Source: Euryodendron excelsum
Taxonomy: Eukaryota > Streptophyta > Magnoliopsida > Ericales > Pentaphylacaceae
NCBI GenBank assembly: GCA_033060915.1
Contig: CM065378.1
Location: 29,283,501-29,347,500, forward strand
Reading direction: 5' to 3'
Length of the DNA stretch: 64,000 nt
This document shows, in pieces, positions 21,483 through 33,470 of this stretch. The position numbers were made by a program, and so were the translations under genes. Within the stretch, counting starts at the first letter, position 1. Every line of letters starts with the position of its first letter. The notes under the pieces are model-generated. The model ran no database searches. It saw nothing but the letters and a program-made list of their open reading frames with translations, and was not told the DNA's origin.

Positions 21483-22936
21483 TGTTAGGTATATTGGTCC
21501 ATTTTGTGCCTTGTAAATTGAGAGAGTTTATCTCTTCTTATGTAAAGTGAGGCTTGAGTGAAATGAACTCATTGTAATCATGTTAAAAGTAGGAAAGTGT
21601 CTTCTTAAAGAATCAAAGAAAGGACTCAAGGCAGTGGAGTGCACACTGGTGCCCCTTTTCAGCAATAAGACCTCCCTAGCTCTAGAGAACTACGCCACTA
21701 GGCGCATCCTAAGCACGCACTGGTGCACCCCAATTTGAGACGAAGGCTTCCAGCCTCCAGTGGACCAAGCCACTAGGCGCGACCAGCCGCGCACTGGCAC
21801 GGTATGTCGGTTGTGTTGGGCCTTTGTGGAGCCTAGTTTGGTTTGATCCGGTTTGAAGACCCAACCCGACCCGGATAATGTTACATGGTTTTTAATGGAA
21901 AATTTTCTGAGGCTTAGTCCATGGAGCAGAGGCTTGGACTAAGCCAGCTTTGTTGCCCATTGTGAATCCTGGGCGTAGGATGTATAAAACGTAACTTTGT
22001 GATTAGGGTTTGGTGTTGTTGTGTTTCCGAAGGGAGGAGAAAAACTGTAGCCGCACTCTGTATTTTTTCCCTGATCATAGTGAAAATCCCTGCAACTTTG
22101 TGGACGTAGGCAAATTGCGGAACCACGTAAACATTGTCTTGTGCGTGTGATTGTTTTTCTTTGGCGTGTGTTTTTCCTCTATTTTTTGTTTCTCACAGGT
22201 TGGGAATTTCTGTTCAATTCCCTACAGGTTGTGCCCAGATTTGCTTTATTAGAACTTGAGCTACGCACCATTTAGTCAAAAAGCTACTTGGAGCTTGTAG
22301 GGGTTGCTTTCCCACACTCCAAGCACCTCCTTTATAAGCATGCTCCTAAATTTATAAAAAAGCTTCTCTCAATCTCAAAAAGGTGACACGCTCCTTCCTT
22401 GAGGATTGAATCTTTGAAAAAGAGAGGGAGACCTTTAGAGTCTTCTACTTCTCCTTCTTCATTAGAAAAGAGCTTGCATTCTAAGGAGACTCATCACCAT
22501 ATTTGATTCCATTCCATTGAAGAGAAAATAGTGGCTTGTAGTGATTCAAGTTGCTAGAGCTGAGAGTTTCATCATGGACTTAGTGGAGAACCAAGTGCTG
22601 AAGCGCGTTCGTGGATTTGAATGGTATACGAGTTGCAGGTTTCAATCCTAGGTGTGGATTCAACGGTGTGAAAATGTTGTAAGACATTCTTATACTTTGT
22701 TCCTTATATAGTGCTTGGTTGGAGCTGGACTAGGTCCTGTGGTTTTCTCCCGTATGGGTTTCCATGCCAAAAACCTTGTGTGTTGATGGTTGTGTGCTTT
22801 ACTTTCAGTTTATGGTTTGCTTTAGATTTATCATTGCTAACATAGGGTTAAAAAATGAGTAGAGACCTATTCACCTCCCCTCTAGGTCCATCTTAAGGGT
22901 GTTAATCTATATTAGTTAAGGCACAGTGTTTTCTCA
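21483..22936 (+). repeat. 5' LTR of the SIRE-like copia element
   Basis: Begins TGTTAGGTATATTGGTCC and ends TTTTCTCA. It is 1454 bp because a 413-bp solo LTR plus its 5-bp duplication sits inside. Without that insert it is 1036 bp, against 1008 bp for the 3' LTR. Confidence 0.88.
21814..22226 (+). mobile_element. Solo LTR nested in the copia 5' LTR
   Basis: Same family as 2109-2503: TGTTGGGCC start, CCCTACA end. A perfect 5-bp target duplication, GGTTG, flanks it at 21809-21813 and 22227-22231. The 3' LTR at about 30340 lacks the insert, so insertion followed the copia integration. Confidence 0.93.
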
Positions 22937-22938
22937 AT

Positions 22939-22950
22939 TGGTATCAGAGC
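22939..22950 (+). other. Primer-binding site (initiator tRNA-Met type)
   Basis: TGGTATCAGAGC directly follows the 5' LTR, as in Ty1/copia elements. Confidence 0.88.
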
Positions 22951-24169
22951 AGGACATTCTTAAAACTTGTTTTCTGAAATTGTTTTTATTGAGTGAGGTC
23001 CTGAGTTGCTTTATGGATTTGCCTAAAGAGGATAGTTCTACAATTAGACCTCCATTATTTGATGGGTTTAATTATCCTTATTGAAAAGCTAAGATGCGTA
23101 CATTTTTGAAGTCTCTTGATGAAAGAGTTTGGATAAGTGTTGTATAAGTATGAACTTCTCCAACCAAACTTGTTGAAAATGTAATTTTTCCTAAACCTAT
23201 TTCTAAATGGGACAAAATTGAATTTGAAGAGAGTGAATAGAATAGTAAGGCCATGAATACTATCTCTAACAGTATCACACTTGAAGAATTTCATCATATT
23301 TCAAAGTGTGAAATTGCTAAAGAAGCATGAGATATACTAAAAGTCACTCATGATGGAACTAGTGTTATGAAAGTGTCAAAATTTTAAAGGTTGACCACAA
23401 GCTTTGAAAATCTTCGTATGGGAGATAATGAGACCTTTGATACTTTTTATATCAAACTAGTAAAAGTGCACGTGCTGTGCACGTGAAGAAATCCAAGACA
23501 GGGTGTCATGGAAAAAAGAAAAAAAAGTTAAAAAGAATTCCAGATCGATTTCTTTTCTAAATTTTAGATTTAAAACCTGTACCATGTATGACTTTACTTA
23601 ATATTCTATAGGAAAACAAAATAACATGTTAAAATGACAATAAGCAAACATAGGCAGTTCATAAAAACTACACAGAAAACAAAAAGATATCATAGCGAAG
23701 TAAACATCATTCGATGATATTGATGTATGGGCAAAAATAAAACATAGAAAACTATAGAGACTGAGAACTTACATGAATCTCATTAAAAGAAAAACTAAAT
23801 TCTTTATCTCTTCCAGACAATGAAAACTCAAGATGCTTTGCAAGAAAATTATTGAAATGACCAAATCCCAAAAAAGCAAAGCCATGACTTCACCAGAATA
23901 GGAAATCAAAGGGAGGCCTAAAATGAAATAAAAGGAACACAAATTGCTTAAGTAGATGAAATTATTAGATCATTTATAATATTTAAAAACGTGTAATAAA
24001 AAATAAGTTATTAACACTTTTTTTTTTACGAGTAAATAAACAATTTAGATGACATGTTCAACTGTGATAGATTAAAGCTTATTGTTTGTCTACTTAGACA
24101 TGCACAAAAGCATAAATAAGAGTCATTGGCTAGAACTTGCACTTTAAAAAGGTAACCTTCTTCAACTAT

Positions 24170-24486
24170 TTTTTTTTTTTTTTGGTACAACGAAAGTAAA
24201 ACAAAACAAATTCAAAAGCAATCTAAAAACCGGTCAAGGAAATGCCAACCATGTTAGCAACCACAGCTTGCCTCATGGCTCGGGGGGGTTCTCCATCACC
24301 ACCAAAGACTCCTCCTAAATATTACCCATATTAGCTAGGATGTCTGCGCAGCCATTACCCTCCGTGCTTGATAGTGCTGCTGCTTCTTTGCATGAAAAAA
24401 CTTGCGTCTTCAATTATTACTCTATGGGAGAGCCCTTGACTTGGGCCCTTCTGAATTGCTTCTACTGCTAACACGGAGTCAGATTC
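24170..24486 (-). mobile_element. 5'-truncated L1-type LINE (C-terminal RNase H-like end)
   Basis: A poly(T) run at the left is the poly(A) tail of a minus-strand insertion. A perfect 16-bp target duplication, AACCTTCTTCAACTAT, flanks it at 24154-24169 and 24487-24502. The minus strand encodes DSVLAVEAIQKGPSQGLSH and, after a gap, NGCADILANMG, which match the C-terminal RVT_3 RNase H-like domain of plant L1 elements. Only the last 0.3 kb was copied, as is usual for target-primed reverse transcription. Confidence 0.9.
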
Positions 24487-25294
24487 AACCTTCTTCAACT
24501 ATGCTTTATAAGGACAAAGAGAAGATAAAATAATGGGAAAAGAGTAGAATAGAAGAAAATATGTAACAGCAGTGCAACTGTTTCCCACAATTTTCTTATC
24601 CTAGGAAGTTAGTCATTATTACAGGGAAATTTTTGAAGAACCAAGGTTATATATAAAAAATAAAATAAAACTTGAGAAATAAAGCTAACCAGTAGTATTT
24701 CTTGGTTTAATCTTTGATTTACATCCGGTCTTTGTGATCTCTATGCTCTGTTTCGCATTGAGCTCTTTCTTTTTCTCAACATTCTCTTCAGTAAACTTCA
24801 TCAAAGGATCCACACCTAGTTGCCTACGCATTCATCCCAACTATCAAAGAAAATTTCAAGAAATTACACTACTTCAACTTGGCCACTATGGCAACCTAAA
24901 GTTGGGTAATACATCTTCCTTCCCAATGAACCTCCAAATGCAAAAAAAAAAATTCAAATATAGAGACATTCAGATGTTCAAGCAAAATTAGAACCAGAAT
25001 GTCAATTGACAAGAGCAACCCATACAAAAGTGCAATGTGATCAAACAACCATAACATTGGTTTATCTCCAATCCACAAAAATATATAAACCATTAGATTT
25101 GCATTTTAGATCAAATAACACATAAATTGAGGTAAAAGCCAAAAAGCATTCCACAAACAAAACACTAACATGGTGCTACTCTGTAGAAATTTATTTAGGA
25201 AAAAGAAAGCTTAACATCGTACTACTGTTGCTTCATTCAATGTTCAATGTTTTTGTACCTTGCTACCCTCACCCCTTTGAGAACGTGTGGAAGG

Positions 25295-25837
25295 CATAGT
25301 TGTTAATATCGCACCGGTCGGCGTACCGTTTTTGTTATTGGTACGGTACGTACCGGTACTGGTATATTACCGGATACCATATCGGATTTATCGCTATTAA
25401 TATTTTATACATATAAAATTGTATATTTATTTACAATATATTATCTTTCAAAATGTCGGCATTGTTCATATAAAGTATTATTTAACACTAAATTATTTTT
25501 ACACAATATAAACATGTAATCTAACCCAAGTAGGTATTTAAAATATTTAAAAGATATATTACTTGTCTAGTATTTACTATTTATTAAAATAATAGACATT
25601 TATAATAAAAAATAATAAAAATAAATTATTTTATAAAAAATTACACAAAATCCGGTGTATACCGGTTCCACCCGGTGTAGACCGGTATTGCCTGGTACAA
25701 CCAAGATGGAGCGATATTTGCCGATATTGTCCGGTATTTTAACCAGTGCGGAACATACCCTTCTTTGCACCGTTTTATAGCCGGTGCGGTGCATACCAGC
25801 CGATACCGGCCGGTGCGGTGCGAGATTCACAACTATG
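25295..25837. mobile_element. hAT-like MITE inside the Helitron
   Basis: A 543-bp element begins CATAGTTGTTAATATCGCACC and ends, as reverse complement, CATAGTTGTGAATCTCGCACC, so the ends are near-perfect inverted repeats. A perfect 8-bp duplication GTGGAAGG flanks it at 25287-25294 and 25838-25845. The interior is built of degenerate ACCGGT-rich repeats and is very AT-rich in the middle. It has no coding capacity. Confidence 0.9.
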
Positions 25838-26380
25838 GTGGAAGGTGCCTTGCTGCTCTCAACCCTTTGAAAAAATGTGGAAAGATAACATTAATTAAGA
25901 TTTTGTGGGTTAAAGTCCATGAAGTATTACCATGGATGCTTCTATTTGTCATTAGGACACCAACTCAATAGGAAAAAAAAATGCAATGAAAACATAAAAA
26001 CTTATAATGGTGTAGGTGATTGTTGGGGGGTGTTTATGGTGGATTGAAGAAGGGAAGATGAAATGATATGGGTAGAGACGCCGACAATATGTTTTCCAAT
26101 CTGACCTTCAAATTTCTTCTGATGCATTACAAAAGTATCCAACATATCTATGTCTACCAAGGAAACAGAAACATAGCATAAAGCAAGAAGAAGAATAACC
26201 TATACTTACATAAATATATGAAAATGGGGTTTATATGACTTCCATGGATCATAGTCTCAAACTAAAGTGCGTTGAAAAAACGACTGACCTTTGTCGATAA
26301 GATCGGATTGAAATGAGTTTGTGTGGATAGATAGGTAGAAGAAAACATATTGAAAAGCGACTGATCCTTATCCACAAGAT

Positions 26381-26599
26381 TTAGAGCGAAATCGAAGGGG
26401 TAGAGAATGTCGCATTGTCACTGGTTTTACAAGTAAAAATATGTTCTTGCGTTAGTGGCATAGGTCCATCAGCGCGGGAAACTACAACGATTGTGCCTTC
26501 CCTTTGGACAGCCTTGGTGATCACGTTCTTGAAGTAGTTGGCATGGCCAAGACAATCAACGTGACTGAGCGTAGTGCCGATTCTCAATTTCTTACTCAA
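26381..26599 (-). pseudogene. Captured fragment of an organellar-type elongation factor Tu gene
   Basis: The minus strand encodes [20 protein letters not shown], then [19 protein letters not shown]. This matches the EF-Tu G-domain segment around the G3 motif DCPGH (here DCLGH) and the following DGPMPQTKEHI. The P-to-L change and the short length rule out function. It lies near the 5' end of the Helitron and in the Helitron's own orientation, as is typical for Helitron gene capture. Confidence 0.85.
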
Positions 26600-28502
26600 T
26601 TGGATAGAGAAGAGACGGAAATTTGGAGATGAGATTGCATGTTATCGCAATACAATTATAAGTCCGAGGAGATATGTTGTTTGGTATGCGGCAATTGACT
26701 ATGGGTTGCCATTAAATGGGGTTACTTTTGGAATTTTGCTATTGATTTAGGGTTACTTTTGGGACAAAAAGTGTGGCAAACATCCTCGCCCTTTTAAAAT
26801 AGTAGAGATTGAGTAACATAGTAAATTCCAGCTATAATCTTGGAGAGAAGATTACTAATTCCAAAATTATTAGGAAAATATTGAGATCTCTTCCAAAACG
26901 GTTTCAGCCCAAAGTCACAGCCATTTAAGAGAGCAAGGATGCGGATGCTATCAAGATTGAGGAGCTTGTAGGCTCTTTACAAACCTACGAAGCAAATTTA
27001 AGGCAAAATAAGAAAACCAACAAAAGTATGCCTTTCAAAACTGTTAGAGAAACATAGTAGACTCTATTGATGAAGACCTTGATTTTGACCATGCTGAGAT
27101 GGCCTTGAAATTTAGACAATTTCTCAAGAATCGAAAGTTTAATTCTTCCAAAGAAAAATTAGATGATGAGACCAAGGGACGACAAAGCCCTGGAAAAAGG
27201 ACCTCCACATCTCATTTGACCAATGTAGTTCAATGTTATAAATATCATGGTTATGGCCATATTTCTCATGAATGCCCAAACAAGAAAAAGAAAAAGGTAT
27301 TCACTTCCACTTGGAAAGATACCGAAATCGAGGACTATGAAGTGTCTTCTTTTGATAAAGAAACTAGTAATTTTATTGCATTTGCTTCATATATGCATAA
27401 ATCGTCTAAACCATCTTCATCCTCATATTTTTCTGTTGATGATGTTATAGAAACTAACAGTAAACAAGAATGTGAGACAAGTTCAAATGGTTATGAAAGT
27501 GAGAATGATGGGATGCAACAAGCATACAAGGAAATATATGAAGAATGCCTGAAATTGAAGGATTACAAGATGAAGGTGACAGTCAAGTACAAAACCATTC
27601 AAAAAGAAAGAGACTCGCTGAACCAAGAAATAGCTAAAGTCTCCACCAAATTGAATCAATTTGAGACTAAATGGTGACCCCCTTTAATAAGTTACGTGAA
27701 GCTAAAAAAGAGTTGCAAGAAAGTAACGATTCCAAGAAGAAATTCGAAAAAAAGGTGTTGTGCTTGGAAAAAGAGTTAACTGAAGTAAATACAACTTTCA
27801 AATAACAAATAGGAACAACTGGGAAGTTGGAGCATATATTAGCATTCAGAAGAATTCATTGAATAAAACTAGTTTAGCGTTTGAGGACGCACCTTCCTCA
27901 TCCAATGCAATCAAGGAACCAAAATTTATGGCTCCCACTTTGTCAACTATTAATGAATTCAAGTCAACTTCAAATGAGAAATTTTATAAGAATCAATGAT
28001 CCTCATAGTGTCAACCTCAAAAGTGTAAGGTGAGTTAACAAAGGGTAAATACAATGCCCTTTTAGGTAAACACTCAACCTTTTCATGTACTTGTGTTCCT
28101 ATATGTCATCATTGTGAAATTAGATGACATATAAGGCTAAATTGCTTCAAAATGTTTACTGCTCCAAGAATGAAAGTTCAATCTAAACCCTTGAATCAAA
28201 ATGATTTTTTTAACAATTGTTTTCAAGTCCTGGTTGAAGATTATCGAAGGCCATATCCAAACTTTTCAAATTCTTTTCAGAATTATCAGCAAAGGATAAG
28301 ATATCTTTTTAAAAGAAATTCTAGACAAAACCATTTTGATAGTCAAGCTCAATACTTTCAACCCAAAGTTTTTGAGAAAATTGTTAAACCAAAGGTAAAG
28401 GTCATTTGGGTTAGAAAGTCTAAATTGCATCCTCGTGTTGATGTGTACACTAAGCCTCCAGATCATCATAGGGAATATGTAGAGGCTAGTCCAGTCAAAT
28501 GA

Positions 28503-30013
28503 TGCTTGAGTTTTTCGTAACCTATGATATGAGTGCTTCATGTTTTTTCTTTCAGTCCTAGTGTTATGATCCCTTTTGAAATATTGTTTATCTTTTGTTA
28601 TATTTCTATTTGTTTTTATTAAAAACAAAAAAAAGGGTTTTTGTTGTTTTTGACTTGTGTTTGTATGTTTGATTTACCTATATATGACTTCATGTGATAG
28701 AATTAAACTACATGTCTTTAGAGAAAAGTTCTTTATTCATGTCAAGTATGAATAGAGTGTCTAGTATGTCTGAGTGATGATTTTCATAACTGAATTGACA
28801 CTTTTGTGCACTTTCATCGAGAAGAATTGAGTTGAGTTTAAAATTATTTTGTTGTATACTTGTCTCATTTGAACTCCATGAGTGTCTTGCTTGAAAAGAC
28901 CTTTGATTGCATATCATTTCTAGAGTTTATGTTCTTAAATGTCTTGTCTCCCTTTTGTACTTTCACAAAGCAAAAGAACATTTAGAGTGAGCTGCTTATT
29001 CAAAAAAAAAAAAAAACTACAAAATCAAAAGAAATATTATGTAGTCTTGACCAAGGAAAATGCTACCTATTAGTATAAAGTAAAAGCTACTATGGACATA
29101 CATCAAAATGTGCACCTTGGTTGGAAAAGTTATAGAGAAGGCTACCTTAAGCGCTAGAGTGAAAGCCACCTTCGGTCTCAAAAGAGGATGTTATTAAGTG
29201 GTGTTGTGCATTTGAGGGGGAGTCTCTGCATTTTTGAATATTGAGCTTTGATTGGTTTTAAATCAGTTTGATTTCCATGCACTTGCTGTCTCTTGTGAGT
29301 TCCTAATTCAAGTATTCAAAAGTGTGTTTTTGTCCTTAAGGCTTGATCTTGTTATTCTTGATGTTCACACATTCACTTTGTCAGTTGGTTATGAACATCA
29401 TCATCTTGTGACCTCTTGGCATGATCCTCTTGTTGGTAATGTCTTCATGAACTTGAGTGAGCTCTTAATGTATGAAATTGTTTTATAGATTTCTCAAATT
29501 CGTGATCTTCAAGCCACTTTTGTATTTATGTATATCTTTCTTTAAAGTTTCTTTTATTTCAAAACCTTTCTTTTAGTGTATCTCATTTTGTGTCAAAAAG
29601 GGGGACGAAACATGGTGTTTGGTCTTGTGTTTTGTGTGCTCTTGTGGCTTTTTGCTAGTAGGTTGTAGTTGGTAGTAGTTAGTCCCAACTCATGTGTTGT
29701 TTTGTGTTTATCTATGTAATGGATGTTTTGGTTGATACTACTTGATTGCTTGTTTTTTTTTTCTTTTTCTTGAGAGCTTGATTTATCTATGTGTATGTGC
29801 TGAGGGGAAGTATATCCTTGATCTATTGGTTAAGGGGGAGCAACATGGATTGACCTTTGCTTGATTATACATTCTACATTTGATCTTGCTTTTAAGGTTG
29901 TTCTTGCAGGTGAAGATTTGCTTGGAGCTTGGCTTTCTTCACATCTTGATTTGTGGTTGAGTGTGATTTGTATTGGTTTTTGGGTTTTGTCACAAAATGG
30001 CCAAAGGGGGAGA
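28503..30013 (+). other. Non-coding 3' region of the SIRE-like copia element
   Basis: Between gag and the 3' LTR there is no pol. Several polypurine blocks occur (GAGGGGGAG near 29213, AAAGGGGGACG near 29597, TAAGGGGGAGCAAC near 29831), the last of them at the LTR. Repeated polypurine tracts in a long 3' spacer are usual for SIRE-type elements. No gene is seen. Confidence 0.6.
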
Positions 30014-31021
30014 TGGTTAGGTGTATTGGTCCATTTTGTGCATTTTAAATTGAGAGAGTTTATCTGTTCTTGTGTTGAGTGAGGTTTGAGCAAAATGAAC
30101 TGATTGTAATCATGTTAGAAGTAGGAAAGTGTCTTCTTAAAGAATCAAAGGAAAGACTCAAGGTAGTGGAGTGCATAGTAGCGCCCCTCTTCAGCAACAA
30201 GACCTCCCAGCTCCAAAGAATCGTGCCACTAAGCGTACCCTAAGTGCTCATTGGCGCATCCTAATTTGAGAAGAAGACTTCCAACCTCTAGTGGACCGCA
30301 CCACTAGGCACGCCCAGCCGCGTACTAGCATGGTATGTCAATTTTGCCTAGATCCGCTTTATTGGAACTTAAGTTACACACTAATTAGCCAAAAGCTGAC
30401 TAGGAACTTGTAGGGGTTGCTTTCCCACACTCCAAGCACCTCCTTTACAAGCATGCGCCTAGATTTATAAAAAACCTTCTTTCAATCTCAAAAAGGGTGA
30501 CACATTCCTTCCTTGAGGATTGTATCTTTGAAAAAGAGAGAGGGACCTTTAGAGTCTTCTACTTCTCCTTCTTCACTCAAAAAGAGCTTGCATGTTCTGA
30601 GGAGACTCATCACCATATTTGCTTCCATTCTATTGAAGAGAAAATAGTGGCTTGTGGTGATTCAAGTTGCTAGAGTTGAGAGCTTCATCGTGAACTCGGT
30701 ACAGAACCAAGTACTGAAATGAGTTCGTAGATTCAGATTGTGTGCGAGTTGCAGGTTTCAATCATAGTTGTGAATTTAACAGCGTGAAAGGGTTATAAGG
30801 CATTCTTCTATTTTGTTCCTCATATAGTGTTTGGTTGGAAATAGACTAGCAAGGGTTTCCACACTAAAAATATTGTGTTGATGGTTGTATGCTTACTTTC
30901 AGTTTATGGTTTGCTTTTAATTTATCATTGCTAACACAGGGTTAAAAAATGAGTAAACACACCCCCTCTAGGTCATCTTAAGGTTGGTAATCCATATTAG
31001 TTAAGGCATGGTGTTTTCTCA
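30014..31021 (+). repeat. 3' LTR of the SIRE-like copia element
   Basis: Begins TGGTTAGGTGTATTGGTCC and ends GTGTTTTCTCA, matching the 5' LTR throughout apart from the nested solo LTR. Confidence 0.9.
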
Positions 31022-33470
31022 AATGTGATACATTGAAATTTGTATTAAAATATGGATCAAAAGGCGCTTCAGTTATTGTCACACTCGTGTAGAAAAGGTT
31101 GCATCAATTATAGCAACTCTCCCACCACATCACTTGTCATTTTTATCTAAAAATGATTGTTGGTTCTTGTTTAGGCAACGTGCATTTGGACATGAAAATG
31201 AAGAACATGTAGACCTTGTGGCCATTGGGAATGAGTTAGTGATGAAGTGTGGGGGTGTGCCTTTAGCTGCAAAAATTCTTGGAGGGCTAATGCACTTCAA
31301 ACGTAGGAAAGATGAGTGGCTTTCTATTAAAGAAAGTGAAATTTGGGACTTACCCTAGCACGATGCAGATTCCATCTTGCCCACATTGAGATTAAGTTAT
31401 TATAATCTTACACTGGAAATGAGATGATGTTTTGCTTATTGTGCTGTTTTTCCAAATCTAAAATAAAGAAGGAAAATTTAATTCAGCCTTGGACGGCCAA
31501 TGGCTTTATTTCATGCAATAGAAAACTGGAGTTGGAAGATGTTGGTGATCGCATATGCAAGGAATTATATTGGAGATCTCTTTTCCAAGATGTGGAGGAA
31601 GATGACGATGGTTTCTTTACATGATTCAAGATGCATGATCTTGCCCATTCTGTTATAGAGGATGAATGGCAGATCAAAGAGGTTGCTAGTTCCAGTGATA
31701 TATCCAACAAAAAAGGTCGGCATGTCAAATTGGTTGGTGAGGCAACATTTGAGTTTTGGCGTGATTCCAAAAAGTTTGGTTTTGTGCGAGTTTTGGATGT
31801 AGGGTGGAGTCCAATGAGAACGAAGCCATCTTCACCAATTGGCAGGTTAAAACATCTAAGGTATTTGGATCTCTATAGTACAGATATCAAGCAACTTCCT
31901 GACTCAATTTGTAGCCTGATTAATTTGCAGACATTAATTCTGGACTACTGCAGAAGCCTTCAGAGATTGCCCAAGAACATGAAGAACCTGACAAGTCTCC
32001 AACATCTTTACTTGAAGACATTAATTTGTAGCCTGTGAGTTGATTGAAGAAATGCCCCCTCAAATTGGGCAGCAAACTTGCCTGAAGACATTAAGTTTAT
32101 TTGTTGTGGGTAAGACTATAGGTTGTGAGCTATTCGAATTGCAATGCTTAAACCTTCGAGGAGATCTGCGGATCAAGCACCTTGAGAGAGTGAAAAATCT
32201 GACGGATGCCAATGAACCCGATTTGGTGGGAAAGCAAAACCTCTGCTGGTTGGAACTACATTGGGAAGATAATGCTGACCACAAATCACAAGAAAATGTT
32301 GAACAACTACTTGAAGCCCTTAAACCTCATCCAAACCTCAAGATGTTTCTCATACACAAGTACAAAGGCACCTACTTCCTACTCTGGATGATGAGGGATT
32401 CAATTACCCTTCAAAATGTGTTAGAAATTGAGCTCATTGATTACAGAAACTGCTCACAATTTCCACTATTAGGACAACTACCTATGTTGCAACGCCTTGA
32501 AATTAAGCGAATGGACAAAGTTGAATATGTTGATAGTGGCTACTTCCCTAGTGGAGGAGGCCCAGCTATGAGATGATTCCCATATTTGCAAAAACTCACT
32601 ATTGATAGGTTGCTAAATTTGAAAGGTTTGTCGATGCAGGAGAAAGAAAGAGAGTTGCTCCCTCTTCTTGGCGAGATGAGTATTAGTGATTGTCCTAAAT
32701 TGAGCTTCCCGATGCAGGAGGAAGAAAGAGAGTTGCTCCCTCTTTTTGGCGAGATGAGTATTAGTGATTGTCCTAAATTGAGCTTCCCGTGTCTTTTGTC
32801 ACCGAAGAAGTTAGAGTCTAGAAATGCACCAATGTGGTACTACAGTCAATCTCAAATCTTAGTGGCCTCACTGAGCTTTTTATTGGTGTCAACGAAGAGG
32901 CAACTTTTTTTTTTTTTTTTTTTCCAGAAGAGGTGTTGGGAAACCTTGCTCATCTTAAATCACTAGATATTTGATGTTTTAAGAAGCTTAAAATGCTGCC
33001 CAAAGACCTTATAAGCCTTGTCGCATTGAAGTCATTGGATATCAGTGACTGTCCTAAGCTTGAATCTTTGCCAGAGTAAGGGCTATGAGGCCTTCAATCT
33101 CTTCGAGATTTGGAAATAAGTTCCCGCGACAAGTTCAGTTCCCTTTCTGAAAGCTTGGAGAGAATTTGGAGATTGGTTGGTGCCCAAAGCCGGTGGGTCT
33201 GCCAGAGAACATTAAGCACCTCAACTTGCTTTGCTTGAATGTCTAATCCTATCCGACAACTGAGGGCTGGCATCATTACTTGACGGGATGGGGAACCTCA
33301 CATCTCTGGAATCATTGGATATTCGTTAATGCCCAAAGATGGCATCACTTCCAGAGAGCATTCAAAGCCTTACCACAATCAATGAGTTAGACATGAGGGG
33401 ATGCGCTCTGGAACTGGCAAGGCGATATGAAGAGGGAAAGGGGAAGGATTGGCATAAGATAGTGAAGAAA
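31022..33470 (+). pseudogene. RGA copy 3, segment 4 (second half of NB-ARC and LRRs)
   Basis: The gene resumes after the copia insertion (GGATCAAAAGGCGCTTC at 31053) and continues to the tail RRYEEGKGKDWHKI at about 33420-33460. Recognisable parts are the GLPL-type GGVPLAAKILGG, RNBS-D-like CAVFPNL, the [12 protein letters not shown] motif at 31631, and LRRs including LKHLRYLDLYSTDIKQLP and LGQLPMLQRLEIKRMDKVEY. Stops at 31356-31358 and 31622-31624 and frameshifts near 31424, 32036, 32574, 32966 and 33240 destroy it. A 78-bp tandem duplication lies in the LRRs (32634-32789). Confidence 0.9.
32634..32789 (+). repeat. 78-bp tandem duplication in the LRRs of RGA copy 3
   Basis: Units 32634-32711 and 32712-32789 encode 26 residues each (MQE.ERELLPL.GEMSISDC) and keep the frame. 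They differ at a few bases, so this duplication is older than the 64-bp one in copy 2. Confidence 0.9.

Larger units (their letters stand above)
23457..26808 (-). mobile_element. Non-autonomous Helitron
   Basis: Read on the minus strand it begins TCTCTACTATTTTAAAAGGG at 26808 and ends CTAG at 23457. Eight bases before CTAG is a hairpin with a 7-bp stem and 3-nt loop (CACGTGCTGTGCACGTG, 23469-23485). It sits between A and T with no target duplication. Deleting 23457-26808 joins the copia gag frame exactly (FYIKLSNIVNSS). These are the defining Helitron features. It encodes no Rep/helicase and carries an EF-Tu gene fragment, a truncated LINE and a MITE. Confidence 0.92.
23013..28502 (+). pseudogene. 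gag of the SIRE-like copia element, split by a Helitron
   Basis: The frame starts with an ATG at 23013 (MDLPKEDSS, then PPLFDGFNYPY). A stop soon follows and the Helitron interrupts it at 23456/26809. After the Helitron the UBN2 gag domain continues (NSSYNLGEKI, then ILRSLPKRFQPKVTAI, LVGSLQTYE). A first zinc knuckle at about 27233-27274 reads CYKYHGYGHISHEC, with its second Cys replaced by Tyr. A second knuckle near 28106-28145 reads CHHCEIR, stop, HIRLNC. Between them a coiled-coil-rich stretch (27500-27677) is typical of SIRE gag. The protein would form the particle and bind RNA. This copy has several stops. Confidence 0.8.
21483..31021 (+). mobile_element. SIRE-like Ty1/copia retrotransposon, gag-only, carrying nested insertions
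   Basis: LTRs lie at 21483-22936 and 30014-31021. The PBS TGGTATCAGAGC (22939-22950) follows the 5' LTR and a polypurine tract AAAGGGGGAGA precedes the 3' LTR. The flanks AATGG (21478-21482) and AATGT (31022-31026) give a near-perfect 5-bp target duplication inside the NB-ARC codons of RGA copy 3. A gag reading frame of the UBN2 type is recognisable in pieces. There is no protease, integrase, RT or RNase H. Without the Helitron and the solo LTR the element is about 5.8 kb, so it looks like a gag-only derivative that needed pol from elsewhere. Confidence 0.9.
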
